From Notamacropus eugenii (Eukaryota; Chordata; Mammalia; Diprotodontia; Macropodidae): a DNA stretch of 64,000 nucleotides. Within the stretch, counting starts at the first letter, position 1; every line of letters starts with the position of its first letter. The DNA lies in NCBI RefSeq assembly GCF_028372415.1, contig NC_092878.1, positions 26,704,903-26,768,902 on the forward strand. The letters run 5' to 3'. The notes under the pieces were generated by a model. It was not told the DNA's origin, did no database searches, and was given only the letters and a program-made list of their open reading frames with translations. Below, piece after piece: positions 53,742 through 64,000 of this stretch. The position numbers were made by a program, and so were the translations under genes.

Positions 53742-55250
53742 ACTCAGAAGCCTCTCCATTGAGCCTTGTCACTTCCCAACACTCTCATCACATGCCTTTT
53801 CCTGCTGCCAATTTCACTGTTTCCACTAAAAGAAAAGAATTATATGGTCACCATCTAGAACCTCAGGATTCTTTCAAAACTATTTCTGATGCTAATAAGG
53901 GTGATAACCTGCTTCTTGGTGGGAGTGAGGATTATTTAGCTATATTAGAATTAGACAAAGGTGGGGCAGAGCCAAGATGGTAGAGAAAAGGCAGGACTCA
54001 CCTGATTTCTCCCCCAAAACCTCCCCAAACAGCTTTGAATAATTCCCCAAAACAAATTCTGGGGTAGCAGAACTCACAAAAGGACAGAGTAAAACAATCT
54101 TCTGGCCCAAGAAAACTTAGAAGGTTGGCAAGAAAAGTCTGTTGAACTGAGGTGAATAGGTATAGTCCAACACAGGCCATGCTTCAGCAAACCAGCACTG
54201 CCTTGGGGGTGACTGAATCAGTGGTGGCAGTGGCAGTTTCCAGATCTCTCAACTGACAGGCAGGAAGGGGGTCAGCTGGTCAGAAGGAGATTAGAGGGGT
54301 CCCTTTGGTGGAACTGGGGGCAGGACTCTGTTGCATTGTCCATACTTGGATCTGGGTTTCAGTCCTAGGTCTCAGTCCCAGGCCAAGGAGGAGCAGTAGC
54401 ACACCAGAGCTTGTGGCTGCAGGGGAGGTGGGACCCTCATTATAGTTCCAAGGGTGGAAAAAAATCCTTGGGATTGCAAAACAGAGCACAGGTAGTAAAC
54501 ACCTCATCTAGATTGTACCACCTTGGAAAAACTGAAAACTTATAGGTCCTGCCCTCTCCCCCCGCCATTATCTCTGAAAACAGTTGCACAAACCTGAGGC
54601 TTGGGGAAGTGCCCTCTCTACTCAGAGGCAGAGCCCCACTTTAGTATAGAATTAAAAGTCAAAAACTAAGCTAGAAAAATGAAGAAACAGTGGGAAAAGA
54701 TCCTGACTAGAAAGTTACTGTGGTGACAGGGAAGATCAAAACACAAACTCAGAAGACAACCAAGTTAAAACGACTACATCCAAATCCTCAAAGAAAAACA
54801 TGAATTGGTCTCAGGCCATGGAAGAGCTCAAAAAGAATTTTGAAAATGAAGTAAGAGAGGTACAGGAAAAATTGGTAGGAAAAATGAGAGTGATGCAAGA
54901 AAACTATGAAAAAAAGAGTCAACAGCTTGGTAAAGGAGAATTAAGTAAAGAAACTCCAATAAGTCCCTCATTACTCTTTGTGAGATTTCTGATGATTGTG
55001 ATAAAAAAAATTAGTGAAAACGTTTAAGAAGAAGTTTGCGTTCAGTGATACTGTAATTGACCAGTATAAGAACATATTCTGGTTCCCCTCGAGACTGGAT
55101 TAGCTAAAGACAACCAGCTAAAAGTTTCATAGATTTTAAGTGCATTTTGGTCACTGAAGTTTAAGTGAAAATTTCCTTGAAGTTGAAGTAAGTAGAAAAA
55201 TTCCTTTTCTGTCTCATTGTAAGTTTTAAAAAACCTTACAGCTTATATAA
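53742..55250 (+). pseudogene. Unidentified protein-like sequence interrupted by a HAL1 fragment
   Basis: 53759-53962 reads as a clean open frame of complex composition (MSLVTSQHSHHMPFPAANF...EDYLAILELDK). After the HAL1 piece, 54950 onward continues as ETPISPSLL, and in shifted frames gives further plausible peptide (KTFKKKFAFSDTVIDQYK). The block is bordered by L2 on the left and probably also on the right. A decayed retrocopy of a host mRNA is the simplest reading; I do not recognise the parent. No poly(A) is visible, and chance open frames are not excluded. Confidence 0.35.
53963..54937 (+). mobile_element. HAL1/L1 5' part (older subfamily), 3' truncated
   Basis: It starts gtggggcagagccaagatgg. 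The 5' UTR is like the copy at 5986 ('acaaattctggggtagcaga', 'ggcaggactctgttgcattg'). ORF1 begins in the region 'tcaggccatggaagagctca' and stops abruptly within the coiled coil. The flanks gaattagacaaag and gaattaagtaaag look like a diverged TSD. Loss of the 3' end without a tail is unusual for L1. Confidence 0.75.
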
Positions 55251-55274
55251 TATAACCATTTGGGGTCTACTGTC

Positions 55275-55535
55275 TAAATTGTTGGTGGCACAGTGGATAA
55301 GTGCTGGGCCTGGAGTCAGGAAGACCTGAGTTCAAATATGACCTCAAATTCTAGCTGGCTCTATGAAAAGAACCTGGGTAAGTCATTTAAGCTCTGCTTC
55401 ACTTTCCTCAGTTGTGAAAAGAGGACAATTATAGCATCTACCTCAAAGGGTTGTTGTGAGAGTCAGATGAGATACTTGTTTTTTAAAGAGCTTGTGACAC
55501 TGACTCATGTAGGTGGTATGTAAATGCTTGTCCCC
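55275..55535 (+). repeat. CORE-SINE (plus strand)
   Basis: 'ttggtggcacagtggataag', 'ggagtcaggaagacctgagt' and 'aaagggttgttgtgagagtc' with 'ggtggtatgtaaatgcttgt'. Confidence 0.75.
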
Positions 55536-55654
55536 TTGTCCCTCCCTCCCAGTGCAACTTACTCATTTAATAAACAGAAAAGAGCCATTCCCCCTGCTTC
55601 CAACAACAACAACAAAAAGACCTAGAAGAGACCTTAACGGCTATCAATTCCAAG

Positions 55655-57400
55655 GATAAATAAAAAAATAGAAATAGAAAAGATGAAACAGTTTCTTTTC
55701 AAAGACCTCATACTTTAATTGGGAGAGGTAACTCATAAAAGAAAGTTAAGCAGATGGAAAGGCCTAGAAATCCTGTGGGTTTAGCGGTGCATTGGCCAGC
55801 AAGACCTAGGGGTGCTTAGGCTATATTTGTTGCTCACTACTTAAAGTTCTGCAGGGAGTAGAGGCAAGATAGATGGCAAGCCTAGTGTTCCCCATCTCAC
55901 TAGAATGAAAAGAGCTGGTGACTTTCATTGCCTCCAAGCTATATGATCAGTCAAGCAAGGGTCCTGGGTCCTGGGAAGCCCCTGCCAGGGGAGAGGGGAA
56001 ATAGAACAGGGGAAGTATGTTCCCAGTGGGAGCCTAGCTGTCTTACATGGGTTCAGGAAGATCAGATTTAAAGGAAAAGGTGATTAGTTCTAATTGAGAC
56101 ATTGATTTTGAGGTAGCAAGGGGAAATCCAGGAAAGATATCTTGGAGGCTGTTAGTGATCTAGAACTTGAATTCAGGAGAGAAATTAGCACTGGGACTGT
56201 GTAGTTTCAGGAGTCATTTGTGCAGAGATGATAATTGATTCTGTGGGAGCTGATGAGATCATCAAAGATGAGAGAATAGAAAGAGAGGGGAGCCCCAAGA
56301 TAAAGTCTGAAAGAGGAGAGATGACTGCTGCTTCTCAATCTCTTACTAATTCATCATGCATTTGCCAGCCCTAAGTATGAGTCCCCTTCTGGCTCAACCA
56401 AAGAATATAAAAATGAGTGGAATCCAGGGCACAGATACAAAGGTTGACCTGGGCAAGGAAAAAGGCGTCCTCATCCTCTTCTCTGAAACAAAGGAAGAGA
56501 TGATGGGGTAAAGATGTAGGTAGAGTTTGAGATGTGAAGTCAGAGAGATGAGCAAGTTAAAGACACATGGCTCTTACTTCCTCAGGTTATCTGCTGAGAG
56601 CAGGATGGGGCTAGGGGCTTGAGAAGAGAGTTTTTGGAACAATTATGTAGGGATCATCATAGAGCCATTCAGGGTACAGCAGTGAGGACCCAGTTGAGAT
56701 AAGATAACATCAATTTGTAGTGAACCTGGTTAGCATTCACCACCCTAGGAATAGGGGTTCAGAAGATATTTAATGAAACTGACCCACAGTGAATTGGATG
56801 GAAGTAGGCCAAGGCAGTGAGGGAATCAAGTATGGAAAGTAGGGAAAACAGTATAGTTGGATTGGTCAAAGGTTAAGACTGAAGGCAGGGAAACGAGGCC
56901 AAAGCAAGGGTGCTAGACTGGGAAAAGAGAGAAGGGTAGAGTGAATGGAAGTCACTGAGGACAAAGAGTAGTTCATTGGTATGGAGGCTGAGGAGAGATG
57001 GAATGATAGGAAATTATGATGAGGAGAGGAATTTCGAAATGTAATATTATAGAGGTGGCATAGTTTAGGTGATTATAAGAGATCTTGAGGTGATCAAAGG
57101 TAAAGTGAAGGAACAGGTCATGAATGTTGAGAAAAGTGATGAGCTAGAGTCTTTAAGAGTAAATCAGTGTGTATGTTGTAGCTCCCAAGAATGATTGCAA
57201 GGGTTGAGGTCAAGAGAGGAAGACTATGAGTCAGGTAATGAATTCTTGAAAAAAGGAAGAAACAGGCTGGTATATTGGAACAGAATGGGAGAAGTTGCAC
57301 AATGAACATGGCAGAGAGTATATCTGGAATAACTGTGTGCTAGGAACATATTGACTTCATGATCCTGTGGGTAATGAGGGGGTTTGAGAGAGGAGCACCC
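55655..57400 (-). repeat. Long diverged L2 (minus strand)
   Basis: 'ctttaattgggagaggtaac' corresponds to the L2 tail side. Farther right 'gtgatctagaacttgaattc', 'ttgtgcagagatgataattg' and 'gagctgatgagatcatcaaa' follow reverse-strand L2 ORF2. It may continue the L2 broken off at 53741. Confidence 0.6.
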
Positions 57401-57935
57401 AGTCCTAGAGAGGGTGGTATGAGATGCAGAACCACATTTCCATGACTGCAAAAAGATGGAAAGTGATTGAGAGAAAGAGATTTAGAATGAAGAAGAATTT
57501 ACTTTTTAATGATAGACTGGAGGTCCAAAAGGCAAAGGGAAAGTGGAAGAGGACAAGTACTGGAAAGGCAGAAGTGAAGAAGACTTTCTATCTATCTTGG
57601 GCAATTATAGGTCACATATGCATGAATATTTTAAATAAATTAGGAGCCTGGAACATACCCATCAAACTTGTATAGGGAAAGGCAGCCCCTTGGGTTCCAC
57701 TCTGCTTTGCAGTGTAACATATTATAAGACCAAATAGGTCAACTATGCAGTTGATTGTCAAAAACCAGTACTGTCCCAGCCAAACTAATGATCTTAAATT
57801 TGGAAGGGAATTTGAAATTCATGTAGTCTAAATACCCCAGTTTTACAGACAAGATCTTCCGATTTCTGATGTAGTGCTTCTTAGTTCAGATATTTTGAAT
57901 TCCTATTGACTTTTCTCTCCATTAAAAATAAAAAT

Positions 57936-57937
<2 letters not shown>

Positions 57938-57971
<34 letters not shown>
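57938..57971 (+). repeat. (GT)n microsatellite
   Basis: Thirty-four bases of GT. A MIR relative follows on the minus strand at 58005-58180 ('tttacagatgaggaaactga'). Confidence 0.9.
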
Positions 57972-57975
<4 letters not shown>

Positions 57976-58189
57976 CTTTTAAGTTTCACAAGTTGCTTTA
58001 CATTATTTCATTTGTTCTCCCAACAACCTTGTGAGGTGATATCATTCCTATTTTACAGATGAGGAAACTGAGACTTAGAGAAGATTTGCCCAGGGTTAAG
58101 TAGTTAGTAAGTTAGTATCTGGGGAGTGATTTTAATTCAGATTTTCCTCATTCCCAGTTCCTCATTCTGTTCATTACATGTACTTTCTT

Positions 58190-61100
58190 TTTACTTGCTT
58201 CACTTTTAATTTTGTATTTATTTTTAAATTTTACTTATTTATTTTTGTTACGTTTTAAATTCCAAACTGCAAACCACATTATTCATACTTCTGTTTATCC
58301 GCTCTTTCCCTGGAGGTGGATATGGCATCTTCCTTCACTGGTCCTTTGTAGTTCATTTGAGTATAATACTTAAAACAACTTAGTCATTCACAGTTACTCT
58401 TCAAATAATATTAATGTATATAGTAGTCTCTTCAGTCTGCTTATTTCATTCTCCATTATTTTATGTAAATCTTTCCATGTTTTTCTAAAATCAACCTGCT
58501 CATCATTTCTAATAGTACAGTAATATTCCATCACAATTATATAACACTACTTGCTTAACCATTCCCCAACTGATAGACTTCCCCTTAATTTCCAGTTCTT
58601 TGCCACCACAAAAAAGCTTCTATGAATATTTTAGAACATATAAGTTCGTTTTCTTTTTCTCTGATCACCTTGGGAAACAAATCTAATAGTGGTATTGCTG
58701 AGTCAAAGGATATGCAATTTTATAACTCTATGGGCATAATTCCAGATTGCTTTCCAAAATGGTTCGATCAATTCACAGGTCCACCAACAATGTAGTTTTT
58801 CCCTCTCATTTTCTCTGTCTGTCATTTTAACTAGTTTGATAAGTGTGAAATATCTCAAAGTTGTTTTATTTGCATTTCTCTAATCAACAATAATTTAGAC
58901 CATTTGTTCTTATAACCATATATAGCTTTGATTTCATCGCCAAATTGCTTGTTCTTATCTTTTATGAATTGGAGAATGATTAATATTCTTATAAATTTGA
59001 CTGAATTCTCTACATATTTGAGATATGAGACTTTTATCTGAGAAAATTGTCTGTGAGTTCCCTCCCCCCCCAATTTTCTGCTTTTCTTCTAACGTTGGCT
59101 ACATTGGTTTTATTTGTACAAAACTTTTTTAATTTAATGTAATCAAAATTATCCATTTACATCCCACAATGCCCTCTGTCTCTTATTCATAAAATCTTTT
59201 CCTATCCTTAAGTCTGATATGTGCTTATGATATCTCCCTTTATATCTCGGTCATATGTACATTTTGATTTTATCTTGGTAAATGGTGCATACCCAATTTC
59301 TGCTTTCCAATTTTTAGGGGTTTTTTTGGAGGGGGGAAAGGCAGGGCAGTTGGAGTTAAAATGATTTGCCCACACAGCTAGTAAGTGTCGAATGCCAGAG
59401 GCTGGATTTGAACTCAGGTCCTTCTGACTCCAGGATCGGTGCTGTATTCACTGCATCACCTAGCTGCACCTGCTTTCCAGTTTTCCCAACAATTTTTACC
59501 AAATAATGAATTCTTATCCCACAAACTTAAAGCTTTACATTTGTTAAACCCAAGGGTTCTATAATCATTTCTGCTGTGTATTATATGTCTACTCTGTTTC
59601 ACTGCTCTACTTTTCTGTTTCTTAGCCAGTATCAGATGGTTTTGATAATTTTGCTACCTAATAATAGAGGTTAATATCTGTACTGCTAAGCCTCCTTCCC
59701 TTACATTTTTTCATTAATTTCTTTTATATTCTTGATCATTTGTTCTTCCAAATAAATTTTGTTATTTTTTACTAGCTCAATAAAATAATTTTTGGGTAAT
59801 TTAATTGAGATGGCATTGATTAAATTACATAAGGTAGAATTACTGGTTTTTTCCTACCCATGAGAAGTTAATATTTCTCCATGAAGACTACAATAAGTGT
59901 AGATACACAAACATATGTATACATATATATATATATACACATATGCATCAATATCCATAATCATACACATATATACAATATACATTCAAACACATATATG
60001 TAAGATTGCATTATGCTTATTTCCATTTCTCATTTTTTTTATATTGTCTAGTTACTTTATATAGTCTAATACTATTGATTAACATGGTTGACACATAGTG
60101 TAGTTTCCCAGTTTTTCTTTTGATTAAATCTGTTTTAGCTTTAACTTTGTCTGAGATCATGATTTCTACCCCTGCTTTTTTATATAATGAATTCTACTCC
60201 TGACCTTTATTTCATGTTTGTGTGTATCTCTCATTTTTATAGCATTTCCTGAAAGCAAACATATTATTGTTGCTATTTTTATTTTTAATCCATCAGTTTC
60301 CATTTTATAGGTAAATTCATCCCATTCACATTCTAACCTGTCTTGTTAGATATTTTTCTTCTTCCTATTTTCATCATTATCCTTCTTACCCTGTTCCTCA
60401 CTCCTCTGCTTTATTTCTAACTCACTACCTTGCCCTCCTGTTACTGAACCTACCCTCCTCCAAAAATCTCACCTTTATCCTTTCCTTTCATCCTATCCCC
60501 TTACTCTCTTACTTCTTTCTGAATTTAGAAGACTTTTATATCCTTCTAGATATATATATGTAGTTCCTTCTTTAACACTTTCTCATCCTCTTCCCCCATG
60601 TGTTTCCTCTGTATCAGTTCTTCTCATACCTCATTTGTAATAATTACAAAATTACCATTTTGCTTTTTTAGAATCAACATTACTCAGCTCTACACCACTC
60701 TTTCTTTCAAACTGCCTAATTACTAATGACAATCTTAGGTATATGGTTTGTATTTCCACATATAGAAAGTGAACAATTTGTTCTGATTGAGTCCCTTACA
60801 ATTAGTCTTTGATGTTGACTTTATATTTCTCTTGGATCTCGTATGTCAAATTTTCTATTAAGTTCTGATCATTTGGCAACAAAATCCTGAAAGTCTGTCA
60901 AGTCATTTAATTTTCTTTTTTTGTTGTTGTTGTTCAGGATTATATTTAACTTTGCTGGGTATGACATTTTTGGCCACAACTCCAATTCTTTTGCTCTTTG
61001 ATATATGGTGTTTCAAAAACTGCAGTCTTTTATTGTAGCTCCTGCTAGGTCCACCGTATTTGAATTTTTTTTCCTTGTGGTTTGTAATATTTTCTCCTTA

Positions 61101-62425
61101 ATCTGGGGATTTTGGAATTTGGCTATGATATCCCTGTATGTTTTCCTCCTAGGATCTTTTTCAGGTGGTGATCAATGAATTTTTTCTCTTTCTACTTTCC
61201 CCTCTTGTTCTAACTCTAAAGGACAATTTTCTTTATTTCTTGTATTATTGTATCAAATTCTTTTTTTTTAATCATAGCTTTCAGGTAGTCCAGTTATTCT
61301 TATGTTTTCTCTTTTTGTTCTGTTCTCCAGATCAATTGTTTTTCTTATCAGCTATTTCTCATTCTCATCTATTTTTTGATTCTTTATATTTTGTTTTATT
61401 ATTTCTTGGTATCTTATAACTTCGCTGGCTTCCCCTTGACCAGTTCTAATTTTCAAGGAATCATTTTTTTTTCCTTAAGATTCTGTATCTCCTTTTCTAG
61501 TGGGTTGACTTTCTTTTCATAATCTTCTTGTTTTTCTTGGGTTGCTCTTTAAAAAAAAAATCTTTTTCCCAATCTCTCTTATTTGATTTTTTAAGTCTTT
61601 TTTGAGTTCTTCTATGAATTCTTTTTGGGGAGGTAACCATTTGATGTTAGTTTTGGGGGTAAGAGAGGCTTTTTTTGCATCAATATCCTCTGAAGACTTA
61701 CCTTGGTCTTTTCTATTCCCACAATAACTGTTTGTGGTGGGTTCTTTCTCCTTTGCCTGCTCTTTTGTTTTTTTCTAAATTTTTAGCAGCTTCACCTCTA
61801 TGGTACCTCTGGCCTCAGGTCTTTCTTACTGTTATTTTTTGAATTGTGTCCTGATCTGAACCTCTGCAATCCTTTCACCCTCTAAGCTACACTATACTGA
61901 AAACACTTTTGCTCCCTGAGAACCTGCCAGTGGCTATAACCCTCAGTTCTCTCCTCTGGCCTGAAACCAATACCAAGAACTGGGCTATCCTGTAAGTGCC
62001 CACAGCCAGCAGCATCCCCGCCCCACTGCTTCTGCACTCATTGGGCATGTGTGCTGGTTCTTGCCTAGGACTGCCCAGAGCTGGGCCTGGTATCTTTTGT
62101 CAGCAAAGGCTCCCTCAGTCTTCCCCCAACTCCCCACACTGTGTGGGAGGTGAAAATTCCTGTGGCTGAGGTCGAAGCTACCTCCCAACCTGGCTGACCC
62201 CCTTGCTGCTTGCTTTTTTAGCGGAGCTAACCTGGAGGTGTTTACACTTCACTTGGACTGAACCTCCAGCCTTTCTTCAGACTTTCTCCCAGGAAGACCA
62301 CTGTTATGCCCCAAATCTTATTTTTGTTTCTCTACTACTTTCACCCTGAAGTGCTGTTTTGTGCTGTTAATGGAGGAAATCTGGAGAGCTTGGAATTTTC
62401 TTACTCTACCATCTTCCCAAAATCC
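58190..62425 (-). mobile_element. L1 (minus strand) with both ends but large internal loss
   Basis: From left (3') to right (5'): L1 3' UTR; ORF2 C-terminal text ('agtggtattgctgagtcaaa', 'taatcaaaattatccattta', 'cttagccagtatcagatggt') to about 59870; a TA-rich patch; a jump to the ORF2 start ('tctgagatcatgatttctac', 'aaattcatcccattcacatt') at 60130-60330; the inter-ORF region; and ORF1 (about 60900-61700, e.g. 'ttcaggtggtgatcaatgaa'). The 5' UTR ends at 62425 in 'ctaccatcttcccaaaatcc'. About 3 kb of ORF2 is gone and the frames are decayed. It lies antisense to KNL1. Confidence 0.82.
59316..59470 (-). repeat. tRNA-headed SINE inserted in the L1, 14-bp TSD
   Basis: Reverse complement of the ggtgcagctaggtg SINE ('acacagctagtaagtgtcga', 'ggatttgaactcaggtcctt', 'catcacctagctgcacc'). 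The repeats tgctttccaatttt (59301-59314) and tgctttccagtttt (59471-59484) are the TSD, 13 of 14 identical. Confidence 0.88.
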
Positions 62426-62796
62426 TCTCCTCTCTCCATCCTCTTTTTCCTCACTATTTATCCTTCTCCCTTCCTCTTCTTCCTCTTTACCTATTCCTCT
62501 TCAGACATCTAATTTACTTCTGACCAGCGCCTCCCTAATCTGTACCTCCTCTAAGATTCCCTCTTATCCTTTCTCCTTACCCTCCTCTTCCTTAATCTAC
62601 ACACCTTTCTAAGAGTTCCTTCCTTATCCTCTCCCCTTTATCCTCCTGTTTCTTAATCTGCACACCCTTCTAAAAGTCCTTCCCTTACCTCTTTGCCCTT
62701 CTATTTCTTAATCTGCATGCCTTCTATGAGTTTCCTCCTCCCATTATCCTGTCTCCTCACTCTATTTTTCTGTAAGTTAAGAAGACTTTTATAACC

Positions 62797-62828
<32 letters not shown>

Positions 62829-64000
62829 CTGTCTTTAACCCAGTTCTGATGAAAATAAGGTTCTAGCACTACTAGCCCTCCATCCCTTCCTGCTGTCTAC
62901 TGTAATAGTTCTTCCTTTCATGCCTCAGTTATATGAGATAATTATTCCATTTTACCTCTCCCTACAAATTTTATTTTTTTAGGATTATTCCATCATACTC
63001 AACTCCAAGCCTTCTATCTATGTAGGTACTTTCAAACTACCATAATGATAACATTCTTAAGAGTTACAGATAATGTTTTCCCATATAAGAAGTAAAAAGT
63101 TTGACCTTATTAAATCCCTCATAATTGGTCTTTCACGGTTTGCCTTCTTATGATTCTTCTGATTCTTGTAAATTTTCCATTTAGTTCTGGTCTTTTCCTC
63201 ATAAATACCTGAAAGTCTTTTAATTCATTAAATTTCCTTTTTTTCCCATTCAGGATATGCTCAGCTTTGCTGAATAAGTTATTCTTGATTGCAGACACAA
63301 CTCCTTTGCTCTTTGGAATATCATGTTCCATGCCCTTAGTCTTTTAATGTTAAAGCTGCCAAATCTTGTGTTATCTTGACTGTAGCTCAACAGTATTTAA
63401 ACTGTTTCTTTCTAGTTGCTTCTAGTATTTTCTCCTTGACCTGGGAACTTTGAAACTTAAACTGTAATGTTCCTGTGAGTTTTTATTTTGGAACCTCTTT
63501 CAAGCAATGATTAGTGAATTTTTTCAATTTCTATTTTGCTGTCTCATTCTAAAATTTCAGGGCAATTTTCCATAATAACTTCTGTAAGTATATTCTCTAG
63601 TTTCTTTTTGTAATCATAGCTTTCAGGTGGTTCAACAATTTTTATATTTTCTCTCTTCACTCTATTTTCTAGGTCAGTTTTTCTAATGAGATGTTTGACA
63701 TTCTCTTCTATTTTTTCATCCTTTTGATTTTGCTTAATTATTTCTTGATGTCTTATGAAGTCATTAGCTTACCTTTGCCTAATTCTAATTTTTAAGGAGT
63801 TGTTTTCTACAGTAAATTTTTGGATTTCTTTTTCTAGTTGGTTGACTATCTTTTCATAATTTTCTTGATTTTCTTGCATTACTTTTTTTCCCTAATTTTT
63901 CCTAAAACTCTCTTGCTTGATTTTTAAAGTCCTTTTAAAGTTCTTCCAAGAACTTTTTTTGAGCTTGTGACCATTTTACATTTTTCTTTGAAGTAGAAGT
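62426..64000 (-). mobile_element. Second L1/HAL1-type element (minus strand), ORF1 and downstream region, runs off window
   Basis: 63100-64000 is reverse-complement ORF1 in the same order as the other copies ('tcctcataaatacctgaaag', 'ctcagctttgctgaataagt', 'gaacctctttcaagcaatga', 'ttttctaggtcagtttttct'). One frame is still partly open (63119-63331). 62426-63090 is the region after ORF1, with a minisatellite and a TA run (62797-62823). The element continues past 64000. Confidence 0.75.
62536..62770 (-). repeat. About 58-bp minisatellite within the L1
   Basis: Four units start with 'taatctg/taatcta' at 62536, 62593, 62654 and 62709, spaced 57, 61 and 55 bp. They are pyrimidine-rich on this strand. 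Confidence 0.75.

Noticed and set aside
51820-64000. Next KNL1 coding exon (expected to start VFQTES-like)
   Set aside because: Searched by eye in all frames and not found; probably lies to the right of the window.

Overview
The window is a piece of a mammalian, almost certainly marsupial, chromosome. Two single-copy host genes are recognisable. RPUSD2 lies complete on the + strand at about 16.99-21.98 kb. The 5' part of KNL1 (CASC5), also on the + strand, starts at about 37.6 kb and runs off the right edge. A tRNA-Ser(GCT) gene on the - strand sits just upstream of the KNL1 promoter. From memory, RPUSD2, tRNA-Ser(GCT) and KNL1 occur in this order on human 15q15. The marsupial assignment rests on the repeats: L1 and ORF1-only (HAL1-like) elements whose 5' ends read ggcggagccaagatggcgg, tRNA-headed SINEs starting ggggcagctaggtgg, SINEs with an RTE/BovB-like tail, and old L2/MIR/CR1 material. 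The species cannot be fixed from sequence alone.

Layout. 0-4.1 kb: old L2, a 5'-truncated HAL1 3' end with a 17-bp target-site duplication (TSD), a SINE and MIR. 4.1-16.7 kb: a nested stack of retroelements. Two minus-strand L1 3' fragments are each interrupted by a plus-strand insertion, and a third, younger HAL1 with an intact ORF1 ends only about 300 bp before the RPUSD2 start codon. 16.7-22.4 kb: RPUSD2 promoter/CpG island, three coding exons and 3' UTR. 22.4-36.7 kb: intergenic repeats, including a whole non-autonomous hAT transposon and a short palindrome inside a SINE. 36.7-37.8 kb: a roughly 95-bp tandem array, the tRNA-Ser gene and the KNL1 CpG-island promoter. 37.8-64 kb: KNL1 introns 1 to 5 with four short coding exons (47.8, 48.3, 50.8 and 51.8 kb), rich in L2, SINE and L1; the last 6 kb is minus-strand L1.

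Function. RPUSD2 is an RluA-family RNA pseudouridine synthase, and its catalytic HRLDRLTSG motif is intact. The KNL1 exons encode the extreme N-terminus of the kinetochore scaffold, with both PP1-docking motifs (SILK and RVSF) at the same residue numbers as the human protein recalled from memory. I found no other host gene. No bacterial-type system, CRISPR array or complete virus-derived element is present. The points most worth a second look are the tandem array that carries relics of the tRNA 3' end, the composite 4.5-kb insertion with about 1 kb of non-L1 sequence at its 5' end, and the HAL1 next to RPUSD2 with a duplicated 5' UTR block and a short 3' transduction. All names rest on motif recognition; no database search was possible.
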